Below are positions 23,034 to 32,294 of a DNA stretch of 64,000 nucleotides, piece by piece. Each line of letters starts with the position of its first letter. Within the stretch, counting starts at the first letter, position 1. This DNA is from Volutella citrinella (lineage: Eukaryota; Ascomycota; Sordariomycetes; Hypocreales; Nectriaceae). The notes under the pieces are model-generated. The model saw only the letters and a program-made list of their open reading frames with translations. It made no database searches and was not told the DNA's origin. The translations under genes were made by a program, and so were the position numbers. The stretch lies in contig JAWZSP010000001.1 of the NCBI GenBank assembly GCA_034401135.1, positions 5,890,001 through 5,954,000 on the forward strand. The letters are read 5' to 3'.

Positions 23034-23673
23034 GTTATCGAGACTTGAGGGAAGAGGGGCAAAGATAGGACCTGGCGGATTTTTCAGCGGTCAGTCAACA
23101 TCAGGTGCCGTATGGATCCATCGACCGGGTCTTGGGATCTGTTAGCGTGGAGAGGATCCCAAGACGTTCTGGCGTCCCCACCGACTATCAGCCTAGGATT
23201 GCCAAGGTGCCAGGATTTGATCAATAAGGGCTGTCCCAGACATGGACTGGGAAGTCGTGGGCTACCCGGAGTCTTTTGCATCTCGACAGTAACGAGCGAG
23301 GCACACAGGGGCACAATGGTCTACGTCGAGGTTCTCTATGCAGAGGCGATGGTTTAGGAAAACGATTCCTGCTGGAGTTTGGTCATAGAATCAACAGAGC
23401 TGCTATGTGTAGCTAGGGCTGCTGCTTCAATGACCCGTTGTACTACTAGTAGGCTGGCTTCTGTCTGTTAATATTAACCGGGCAGCCGTGATCATGCCAA
23501 ATTGGGGCATTGGCTCTCGCCTCTGGGGCCGTTGTCGCCTGGACTAGGGCGCTTGCTGAAGAACGGAGCAACTCCGCACTCTGTTTGGCTTTTGAAATGT
23601 CGCAATTGTCCATGATAAGGAATGGAACGGCCAACCCCTGATGCTTCGTTCATTTTCGGGGCTTTTCAACTAC
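23034..23673. other. Intergenic region left of the dispersed element
   Basis: 640 bp upstream of the alcohol dehydrogenase gene. No gene or strong motif was seen. The dispersed element begins at about 23674. Confidence 0.45.
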
Positions 23674-23965
23674 GGGCCACAAACATGGCAAATGTTAAAT
23701 CGTGACTTACTCCTCTAATCCAGTCGAGGTTCCTCTGCATTTATCACATTAATCGGTACGGTATTATAATGGCTTAAGTGCCTGATACTGTGCTCGCCTC
23801 ATACTGTGCTTGCCTGATCCTGTGATTGCCTAATCTGCACCTATACGTATCCTCATATCCGGTCCGCTAGTAACGCTGAGATACAGTTGAAGCAGCTATA
23901 CCAGCATACTTGCGGATACTCTGCAGGATCCTGACTTTTTTCAAAATTTAAAATGCTTGAGGCCC
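23674..23965 (+). mobile_element. ~292-bp dispersed MITE-like element, copy A
   Basis: This segment is recognisably homologous to 44264-44555. Shared landmarks, in the same order, are ggccacaa(a/g)cat at the left end, a tattataat stretch, four tandem 16-bp units (23779-23842, consensus tgcctgatactgtgct), taatctgcaccta, and gcttgaggc at the right end. The ends are imperfect inverted repeats (gggccacaaacat versus the complement of atgcttgaggccc). There is no coding capacity. A target-site duplication could not be defined. The copy ends about 180 bp before the ATG of the NLR-like gene. Confidence 0.7.
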
Positions 23966-24144
23966 TCACGATTACACGAGGCGAGATCGCCGGGTGGGTG
24001 GGGCACCAGAGCTTCTTCTTCGATCGCAGCTATCGACCTCCGCGCTGGGGCTATTGGCGCCACCCAATCACATGATGATGTCGACTAGCAGGTGCGGCTG
24101 AACCCCTAACCCTCGCATCTCAATGATCTCATCCATCACATCTG

Positions 24145-27100
24145 ATGGAGATGCGGGCAGACGACTCCGACGGGGCGTCCAACCCGTCCAAGAGGCGTAA
24201 TGTAGGGACCGAGGACGAATCCAGCCCCACAGTTCGAAGACATGCCGACTACACCGTGGGATGGCTCTGTGCGCTGCCAAAGGAGCAGACGGCCGCAACT
24301 GCGATGCTGGATTGCCTTCACCCGGCGTTGCCCAAACCGCAAAACGACTCCAGCACGTACACCCTCGGATCCATTGGCGACCACAATATTGCCATTGCAT
24401 GCCTCCCCAAAGGAAAAATCGGGACGAATGCGGCCGCAACTTTTGCAACTCGCATGTCGCACACATTTCCGTCCATAAAGGTCGGGCTGCTGGTAGGCAT
24501 CGGCGCCGGTGTGCCCCCCAAGGTCAGGCTCGGCGATGTTGTCGTCAGCACATCCGTTGACGAGTATCCCGCCGTTGTTCAGTGGGACTTTGGCAAGGCG
24601 GAAGCGGATGGGTTTAGGCGAACCGGGATGCTGAACAATCCGCCCAACGCACTGCTCACAGCCTTGTCCGCGTTGGAGACCAGCCATGAGCTGTATGGAT
24701 CCAAGATCCCGGACCATCTGCAGGAATTGAAGAAGAGGTGGCCACGGCTGGCGCAAAAGTACACCTGGTCTGAGTCACTGAAAGACTGCTGGCCGGGGGC
24801 ACGCGAGCCCGGGGAGGTCAACGTCCACTACGGCCTCATAGCATCCGGAAACCAGGTTATCAAGGATGCCGACGTCCGTGATAGGCTCAACCAAAGCTTA
24901 GGAGGAAATGTGCTCTGCATTGAAATGGAAGCGGCAGGGTTGATGGACTTTCCGTGCATTGTTGTGCGAGGCATCTGCGACTATGCGGATTCCCAGAAGA
25001 ACAAGGACTGGCAGGAGTATGCAGCCGCCATTGCCGCAGCATTTGCCAAAGAGCTCCTACAACAGGTCCAACCCAGCGATGTTGAAACAGAGAGGCCAGT
25101 GAAGGAATTGCTTCAGACAAGTGAGTGCGCCAACTAGAGCGGAACATTCTAACAGCATGCAGTTCAGGAGGACACATCCGCCGCTCGTCAAGACGCAGCC
25201 TACATCAGGTCAAGGCTAGAAAAAGAAGCCGACCTCAAGGTCATCGAGTGGCTTTCGACGGCGGACTACGGGCCACAGCAGGCTGATTTCCTCAGCCGGC
25301 GACACCCTGGAACAGGCCAGTGGCTCCTCGACTCTTCGGAGTTTCAGAACTGGCTTGCCGGCAGCAGCCAGACGCTGTTTTGTCCAGGGATTCCCGGGGC
25401 CGGTAAGACGATTATCGCGTCAGTGGTGGTTGACCACATACTCTCGAGCTTCGACGACACCGTCGGAGTTGCTTTCCTCTTCTGCAACTTTCGGCGCCAG
25501 GACGAGCAGACCCCTAGCCACCTGCTCAGGAACATACTGAAGCAGCTGACTCGGGGTCTCACCAGTCTGCCCGATTGTGTCCAGGCTCTCTACGACGATC
25601 GCCGCAAGCAATCGAGCGCAACAGACGACCAAATATTCAAGGCGCTGCTCTCTGTGGCGACTGCCTACTCTAGAGTATTCGTCGTCATTGACGCTCTCGA
25701 TGAATGCCAAAGATCTATCAAGGAGCTCTTGGCGCGCGTCCTCAAAATACAGCAAGCCCACAACATCAACATCTTTGCCACCGCGCGGTTCACTCCAGAT
25801 ATTGACCAATTGTTACAGGCCCATGCGACGCTGGAGATTCGCGCACATCCCGGAGATGTGAAGAACTACCTGGCCAGCCACATCAAACGCCTTCCACACC
25901 ACGTGCAGGACAGCACCGAGCTGCAGGAAGAGATCACGGAAGGCATCGCGGGTGCAGTCGACGGAATGTAAGTCAAGAGTTGCCGTTGATTGCCATTGCT
26001 CATGCTCGCAGGTTTCTTTTGGCGCAAATCTACCTCGGCTTGCTCGACGACAAACTAACGCCCAACGACGTCCGGGAGACGCTGAAAATTTTCCAGAGAA
26101 ACACCACCGGCGATGAAAGCCAGAGAGCCCAGGTGCTCACCCAGGCTTACGACCAGGCAATCGATAGAATTGACGACCAGATGAGGGGCTTCAGGACTCT
26201 GGCGAGAGAGGCTCTAGCATGGATCACGTATGCAAAGAGGCCGCTGTCGACGCTCGAGCTCCAGCACGCGCTTGCAACCAAAGCCGGGAAGCCGCAGCTA
26301 GACAAGGACGACATGCCCCGCGTACAGGACGTCGTGTCCGTCTGCGTCGGGCTCGTCACGGTGGACGAAAACAGCGGCGTCATCCGCCTCGTCCACTACA
26401 CGACCTACGACTACCTCAAAGAGAAGATGGCTTCTTCGTACCCAGATGCCGAGTCCTCCATGGCCGATACCTGTGCCTCCTACCTGTCATTCTCGGCCTT
26501 TGCGTCAGGCATCTGCACGACCCCGGGTGACTTTAAGGAGCGCCTCGCGCAGAATCCCATCTACCAATACGCCTCATGGTACTGGGGCGAACATGCGCAC
26601 AACAGCACGTCTAAAGCAGTCATTCGGTTCCTTGGTAAAGCCGCGTGCGTCCAGGCGTCCAGTCAAACCTTGCGGAGCTCGAGCTCGTCGGAATCGAGTG
26701 TTAGTTACACCAAGATGACGGCCTTGCACTTGGCGGCCTACTTTGGACTGAGCGACGTGGTAGACAAGATCCTCCGGCTCAAAGGCGATCCGAATGGGTT
26801 TTCCAGCGCCAGAGAAGCACCCCTGCTATTTGCCGCATACCGCGGGCACGGGGCGGTGGCAGGGCTGCTGCTGGCCGCCGGTGCGCGCCCTGATGTCGAG
26901 GACTTCCAGGGGACCACGCCGCTGAGGATAGCATCAGAGTCAGGCCACTTGACGGTAGTCGACAGGCTGCTGGAAGCGGGAGCCCAGACTGAGCTTGCAG
27001 CCGATGGCCACATTACGCCGCTGACGGCTGCCGCGAAGCGAGGGCAGCTGCAGGTCGTCGAGAGGCTGCTCGAGGCCGGGGCCAAGGCCAATCCTGACAG

Positions 27101-27863
27101 TGGCGGGTATACCCCGTTGATTACAGCCTCGGAAGGGGGCCACCTGGCCGTGCTCGAGAGGCTACTCGAGGCCGGGGCCGTAGCGGATGATTTGCGCGGA
27201 TCTTGTGCGTTGTTGGGAGCATCATCCATTGGAAATTTGGAAATCGTGAAGAGGTTGCTCAGAGCTGGAGCTATCCAGTTTGCCAACCTCGGGGATAACC
27301 CACTGACATTGGCAGCCAGGGGAGGACATCTGGCAGTGGTCGAGGTGCTGCTCGCTGACGCCTCCGTCACCAGTCGATTCAAGGACACTGCGCTGCTGAC
27401 AGCATCCGTACAAGGACATCTGGGCATCGTCGAGAGGCTTCTCGAGGCCGGGGCCGATGTCAGGGCCCCTTTGGAAGGAAGTAGTGCTATCTTTGCGGCG
27501 TCAACATTGGGACATCTGGCCATCGTTGAGAGACTGCTGCGGGCCGGCGCAGATGTCGAGGCCGCCGATCCAGACGCCGGCGGCAACACTCCCATCATAG
27601 AAGCATCTTTCTGGGGACATCTGCAAGTGGTGGAGAGGCTGCTCGAGGCCGGCGCGGATTGCAACGCCAGGGGCCGTAACGGATCTACTGCGCTGATCCT
27701 GGCGTCAGTCGGGGGCCATCTCGCCGTGGTTGAGCGTCTTCTCGAAGCCGGCGCCGATACTGAGGTACGGGATCAGTGTTGGGGCACTGCCATGAGGGCT
27801 GCGCTGGGGATGAACCATCAGCGTGTGGCCGAGACGCTGCGTAAGGAAGGAGCGTCTGGGTAG
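24145..27863 (+). CDS. NLR-like protein: nucleoside phosphorylase - NACHT/STAND NTPase - ankyrin repeats
   Basis: 1210-aa fungal NOD-like protein. Exons are 24145-25120, 25163-25967 and 26012-27863. Residues ~30-320 form a PNP_UDP nucleoside-phosphorylase-like domain (DYTVGWLCALPKEQTAATAML, VGLLVGIGAGVP, the EMEAAGL motif near residue 258 and VVRGICDYADS). The NTPase domain holds Walker A GIPGAGKT at about residues 401-408 and Walker B VFVVIDALDEC near 497, followed by a winged-helix/arm region. From about residue 830 there are 11-12 ankyrin repeats with near-identical GHLAVVERLLEAGAD units. Such proteins act in nonself recognition and regulated cell death, with the repeats as sensor and the NTPase as oligomerisation switch. 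The N-terminal enzyme domain acts as the effector. All motifs look intact. Confidence 0.94.
26715..27850 (+). repeat. Ankyrin-encoding ~100-bp tandem repeats
   Basis: About eleven consecutive ~99-102 bp units encode ankyrin repeats. Several share near-identical DNA around the gtcgagaggctgctcgaggc core (for example near 27057, 27151, 27430 and 27640). This internal similarity suggests repeat exchange within the array, as known for highly polymorphic fungal NLR sensor domains. Confidence 0.75.
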
Positions 27864-28267
27864 CTGTTATATTTTGGAGCATATTTATGAAACGAGATGC
27901 TAGGGCAGACGGTGTATAAATGAAATGACCAATATTCCGGCATATATTAAGCTTTCAGAACACGGCGGTTAATTAATGAGGTTGAAATTGTGATTGCGTG
28001 TCTGCCCAGAGCATGCCGCACAGATATCCTGCATCGATGAGATCTCAGCCGCCGCTCACCTCGAGCTTTTCCACCCCCGACTCCGGGCTGGGCCTTTTCT
28101 ATCTCTCTTTTCCGTTCTACTCTCTTCCTTTTATTTCTCTCTCTCTTTCATTCCGCCACTTTTCACCCTCGCATCCCAACGAACGCACCGCAACCACACA
28201 AGCGCGCTCGACTGGCCCCTGGGCTGCTATTGTCCAGCAGACTGAGTTTTCAACTTCGACGCATGCC
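27864..28267 (+). other. Intergenic region with CT-rich tract
   Basis: About 400 bp between the NLR-like gene and the next ORF. A pyrimidine-rich stretch (about 28085-28165, many tctctctt runs) resembles fungal core-promoter or leader sequence for the gene at 28268. Confidence 0.45.
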
Positions 28268-28909
28268 ATGGGCCCTCAGAATCAGTCATGGCGTTTGCTG
28301 CCCTCATGGTCGAACGATGTACGGCTCGCTGATGATGGGCCCGCTCATATGCAGCCACTGGCACTCACAATGCAGACAATGGCGGTCCTTGAAACCGAGA
28401 CCGTAACCCCCTCATTGTCCACGCTCAATTCATTGCAGCTGTCAATGTGGGACATGCCTCCAAGCGCACCCATGCACATATTCGTCATGTTGCTGGAGAG
28501 CCTACAACAGGCTGTGGGCCGGGCTGGCTGGCACACCATGCACCGTCTCGCCGCCTGCCTGGTTGCTCGGGCCGTCTCAAGGAGATGGCCGGAGCTAAAA
28601 GAAGAATGCAAGCGCATGGTGTTTGCCGTCGCCGCAGCAGAGAATAATGCTCACCGGGCATTTCTGAGTATCATTGGCGCATCCCCTGGCCTCGATGTCA
28701 TCACCACAGAAGGCGTTGACTTGTTGGGGTTGAAGAGAAGTCCCCCGGGGTTCATTATGTGCAATCGCACTGATCGCACGCTCCGATGGGTTGACAACGA
28801 GCTCGTCACTTTGAGCGTCGAATTCACTTCTGTAAATGGCCTGGTCTTCCCCAAAGAACGCTGCCACTGTGGTCTGGTGGCTACGGCATGGTTTGTGGTA
28901 GATGAATAA
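28268..28909 (+). CDS. Hypothetical protein, 213 aa (accessory)
   Basis: Single-exon ORF. The frame is open from 27998, but ATG 28268 (MGPQNQSWR) follows the CT-rich leader and is the likelier start. The N-terminal half is Met/Leu-rich. The middle has a helical segment (AGWHTMHRLAACLVARAVSRRWPELKEE, in parts). The C-terminal ~80 residues look folded, with Trp, Cys and His (FIMCNRTDRTLRWVDNELV, ERCHCGLVATAWFVVDE). There is no signal peptide and no recognised domain. It directly follows the NLR-like gene and precedes a foldback repeat, so it may be lineage-specific. A partner role for the NLR is only a positional guess. Confidence 0.5.
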   Translation: MGPQNQSWRLLPSWSNDVRLADDGPAHMQPLALTMQTMAVLETETVTPSLSTLNSLQLSMWDMPPSAPMHIFVMLLESLQQAVGRAGWHTMHRLAACLVARAVSRRWPELKEECKRMVFAVAAAENNAHRAFLSIIGASPGLDVITTEGVDLLGLKRSPPGFIMCNRTDRTLRWVDNELVTLSVEFTSVNGLVFPKERCHCGLVATAWFVVDE

Positions 28910-28940
28910 AATGAAATGTTGAACCTTATTTACCATCAGT

Positions 28941-29503
28941 ATGCTGGCTGGTCAGCGGCTTGTTTACAATAATCTATAAGCAACTCAGTGGCTTGTCTAG
29001 TATCAGTCTCCCAGCAAGTCGGCGGCTTGCTCAATATGGGTCGCATAACTGGTCGGCGGGTTAATAAATGAATAATTTATTTAATTTTTACTATTCAATT
29101 TATTAATTATTTAATGTAAGCTTTAAATAAAGCAGTCTAATACTAAAGTAAAATATTATAATCTAAATTTTATATATAATAGAAGTTATTAAGTAGTTAG
29201 TCTAGACTGCCAACTAGTTAGTATCTCTATATTAAACAGGCCGCCGACTAGCCTGGGCCCCAAGTCGCAACTTAAAAATCAAGAGCCTGCCGACTTGTTA
29301 GTAACTCTATATTAAACTGGCCGCCGACTGGCTTAAGTACTAGCTACTAGTAGTAACTAAGAATCAAGAGGCCGCCGACTAGTTAGTATATATATATATA
29401 TTAGACAAGCCGCCGACTGGCCTGGCTGTCAATTAGTAACTTGAATTAAAAGGCCGCCGACTAGTTAGGATATGCATCATTAAACAGGCTGCCGACTGGT
29501 CGC
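28941..29503. mobile_element. Foldback AT-rich element with repeated gccgccgact motifs
   Basis: At least eleven copies of a ~10-bp motif (gccgccgact and close variants) flank an AT-rich core at about 29060-29210. On the left (28950, 28984, 29026, 29051) they occur as the complement agtcggcggc. On the right (29239, 29286, 29319, 29370, 29409, 29452, 29488) they occur in forward orientation. Longer shared stretches, such as cggcttgt-ctaatat read in opposite directions, make the whole a degenerate inverted repeat. There is no ORF. It resembles subterminal-repeat-rich non-autonomous DNA transposons, but class and target-site duplication could not be set. Confidence 0.55.
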
Positions 29504-29763
29504 AGGATTTACCCGCGGCAGAGTCCAGAGCCGAAGCCATTGTGCATTCCCAGCGATGCCATAAGCAACATTTGTCACTGCGACGAGCAGTGAGTTCACA
29601 GTGTGAGTTCTACAGTGGCTGCTGCGACGGGTCGTAGTTGGGCCAGGCCAATTAATTGTTGATGCGAGCTCAGTCGCCTCTCAGAACATACTCAACCTCA
29701 CCCATTTCCCCTCCTTCACGCCAGCCCTTTCCTCTGCCAACTGCAATTTTCCACGCGCACACC
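29504..29763. other. Spacer between foldback element and CA-rich duplication
   Basis: About 260 bp of mixed sequence. No gene is supported. Confidence 0.4.
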
Positions 29764-29929
29764 GGTATGCATTGCCCCTCTGCCTCTCTAATTCCTACTC
29801 TCACCCCAAAATTTACTCGTTATCTCACACAAACACACACAGACACAGACACACAAACACCACACACAAGTATGAATTGCCGCTATGACTCCGTCTTTCT
29901 CTTCAAAATTTGCCCATAATCTCACACAG

Positions 29930-29966
<37 letters not shown>
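29764..29966 (+). repeat. Diverged ~105-bp tandem duplication with CA microsatellites
   Basis: The block beginning tatgcattgcc (29765) is repeated as tatgaattgcc (29871). Both copies continue with a ctctctaatt/ctttctcttc stretch, caaaattt, ctcgttatctcacac/cataatctcacac and a CA-rich tract. The second tract (about 29937-29965) is a nearly pure (ca)n run of about 14 units. The duplication sits immediately upstream of the ATG at 29969. Confidence 0.75.
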
Positions 29967-29968
<2 letters not shown>

Positions 29969-29971
<3 letters not shown>

Positions 29972-30304
29972 GCCCCTCGTCGCAACAACCGTCGAAATAA
30001 CCGTCGAAATAACCGCCAGGGCCCATACGACAGGCCGTCTGGAGTCAACGCCCTGCCCGTGGGCAACCGAAACAATCGCGGTGCTACCAGTGGCACTCGT
30101 GACGAGAATCGTGGTTCCAACACCGGGCCATGGAGTCAGGGTCTGGTGACTCGTCCAGATAACGGAGCGGGTCCCAGAGAGGCTCCGGTTCAAATGGTTC
30201 AGTCGATGGCCATCGACTTGGCCAGCGGCACCGCCACCAATACCAGTGTTGGTGGTGGTGCTTGCCGGTGTTCTTCGGTGACCCCGACTCGCGGCGCCAC
30301 CTGA
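29969..30304 (+). CDS. Putative small Arg/Asn-rich protein, 111 aa
   Basis: ORF from ATG 29969, immediately after the CA microsatellite. The N-terminus is a tandem R-N-N array (RRNNRRNNRRNNR) encoded by 12-bp repeats, followed by a Gly/Asn/Arg-rich low-complexity stretch. The last ~35 codons overlap the 3' end of the minus-strand gene 30199-32066. It has no domain and looks disordered. It could be an RNA-binding-like low-complexity protein or a spurious ORF; the antisense overlap lowers confidence. Confidence 0.3.
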
Positions 30305-32066
30305 GGTGAGTCTGGCGCTGGACTCAACTGTCCGCGCAGCAAGTTGTACTTCTCCTGCAGCTCTGTGTAGCGATCCATCCACTCACGCGCGGCGTCCCTC
30401 GCACGCTGGAGCTGCGCATCAACTTCCATTGCCTCAGCCTTGAACATCGATATACTTGCGCTCTGAGTCTTAGAAGCGTCCTTGAGGGTAGCCACGACGG
30501 CTTTCTGAGTCTCGACCTGCTCCAGCGCGGCTCGCAGCTGGGTCTCAAGCTCGGTAACCTGTGTCGACCTGGCTTGGTCGGCCTGGCTTGGTCGGCCTGG
30601 CTTGGTCGGCCTGGCTCGCCGACTCTGCCTGCGGCGCGATTTACTCTGTAGATGTTGCCGTTTCCGTGTTGTGGATGGAGTCTTTGACTCCCCGAGGTGG
30701 CGAGACAGTGGCGGGTGCGGTGAAGTCGAAAGCAGGGTCCTCGTCGTCCGTACCATGGCTACTGGGGACTGAAATGGGGGAGTCGACGACAAGTCGCTTG
30801 GTGCGGCTTGGCTGGGCCGGGGAATCAGGAGCAGAACGCTTGGTGTGAATCTGCTGGGGCGAGCTCAGACCAATTGCGCCGTCATCGCGGGACGCGGGCG
30901 CGACCGGCGAGCCGGCTTGGTCTTCATCGTCATCAATGCGAAGCTCAGATGAAGGCGACTGCTGTCCAGGCATGTTAGGGGGTCCAAAGACGCGGGAGGT
31001 CCAGCCTCGACGGTCCCAGTCGTCGGCGTACTCTGCCAAAGAGGACTCGTTCAATTCGCGAGCGAGCTTCATGGCATTACTCTGGGCAAACTGGATGGTA
31101 TCGTCACAGCCAGAGGGGCGGCACTTCCGGCTGGAATCCCCCGTATAGCCCCTGTATGGCTCCTCGACACAGGGGCATTTGCGCCAGTAATTCAGTGACA
31201 GTTGTCAATTGCGGCAATGCCTGCGTTGAAGTCGGACGTGATGACGGGATTGACCCGATACCCGGCTAACATGACAACCTCGTGGCCTGACGATGCCTCA
31301 GTGGCCATGACCATTTTGCAAATCTGCGACATGAGATCGGACAATTCCCCTGGCTCGATGGCTCGCCTCATATAATCGCTGCGAATTTGGTCATGGTACT
31401 TGGCGGCAGAGCATGGCAATGCAGCATCACTCCAGTGATTTCGGCAGTAACGAGAAAACTCCATTAGGACCACATCATGACGTCTGCTATGGCCCATGGT
31501 CGACGATCATCTCTGCGGCAGATGGAGGCCCAAGCCAGTGCCAAAGCCAGCCTATTTGGATCCAAGCGGAACAGGGGGTGGGGAACCAGCATGGCCAGCC
31601 GTCGGCAAAAGGGGTTGCTCCATTTCTAGGCTTCTCCTGGTTGGTGCACGATTGTGCGCGTCGGGGACAGAAGTTCGTACGGGCTGCAGCCGAACAAATC
31701 GATGCACATACAGCAAAGGCGCATGAAATCGGCATGGGATGTACCAATGCTATCCGCGGCCTTCCCGTAGAGGACGTCCTGAGATAGGCGCGCTGCCTGG
31801 CGCTCCTTGGCCGCTGTCCAGCCATTTCTGAACTTCTTGAGCGGAAGAAGGGCGCCCCGAATACTCTTGTACTCGGCAGCGACAGAGTCGGCAGGTCGAT
31901 GTTTCTCGAGGCGCTCACCAGCCCCGTCCCTCATAGCGAGGAACGCATCGAGGTTGTTGATGTACCACTTGGCAAGTCTCCCCTTCGGTTTCGGATCCTC
32001 GTTCACATCGGACGTATCATCCCCTTGGGGAAGAATGACGGCCTGCCGTCGCAAGTTGCTAGACAT
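30199..32066 (-). CDS. Hypothetical coiled-coil protein (proposed four exons)
   Basis: Proposed exons are 32066-31681, 31486-31262, 31151-30645 and 30568-30199. All phases fit and give 495 aa, but introns 1 and 2 are uncertain. The N-terminal part (KGRLAKWYINNLDAFLAMRDG; FMRLCCMCIDLFGC) and middle part (YCRNHWSDAALPCSAAKYHDQIR) are not recognised. The region after exon 3 is acidic and Ser/Pro-rich, with a KR-rich possible nuclear signal (TKRSAPDSPAQPSRTKR). The last exon is a heptad-type coiled coil (TELETQLRAALEQVETQ; EWMDRYTELQEKYNLLRGQL). It is divergent from another coiled-coil gene 228 bp away. Transcript data would be needed to fix the exons. It may be a lineage-specific nuclear protein. 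Confidence 0.45.
30568..30616 (+). repeat. 14-bp tandem repeat over an intron acceptor
   Basis: Three perfect copies of cctggcttggtcgg plus a partial fourth. Read on the minus strand, each unit ends in accaagccag|g, a usable splice acceptor. The repeats make up most of the proposed last intron of the coiled-coil gene (30644-30569). The unit is not a multiple of three, so different acceptors would change the frame. Confidence 0.8.
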
Positions 32067-32294
32067 CGCTTTCTCGTTCTCGCTCTCGTTCTCGGTCGTA
32101 ATGGTGTTGATTCGGGTTACTGAAATCGGATGGAAGGTCAGCTAAGGCATTCTGCCATGGTTCAGGCGGATTAACGTACGGGCTGGTCAACACCGTTGAC
32201 GTAGAGAAGATCAACGTCCACCATAACACCAATCCCACCGCAAGCCCACACCACATAAATCTCCACGTTTGCGTTTCCCCCAGCCTCATTTGGA
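32067..32294. promoter_or_regulatory. Compact bidirectional promoter region
   Basis: 228 bp separate the start codons of two divergent coiled-coil genes. The left side has repeated ctcgttctcg blocks (32071-32098), read as ga-rich on the minus strand. Both genes begin Met-Ser-Ser-Asn. The arrangement suggests a shared promoter; no specific factor site was identified. Confidence 0.5.

Noticed and set aside
26738..27664. 308-aa ORF on the minus strand across the ankyrin repeats
   Set aside because: Antisense shadow created by the repeated, GC-biased ankyrin codons. The plus-strand frame has clear domain motifs.
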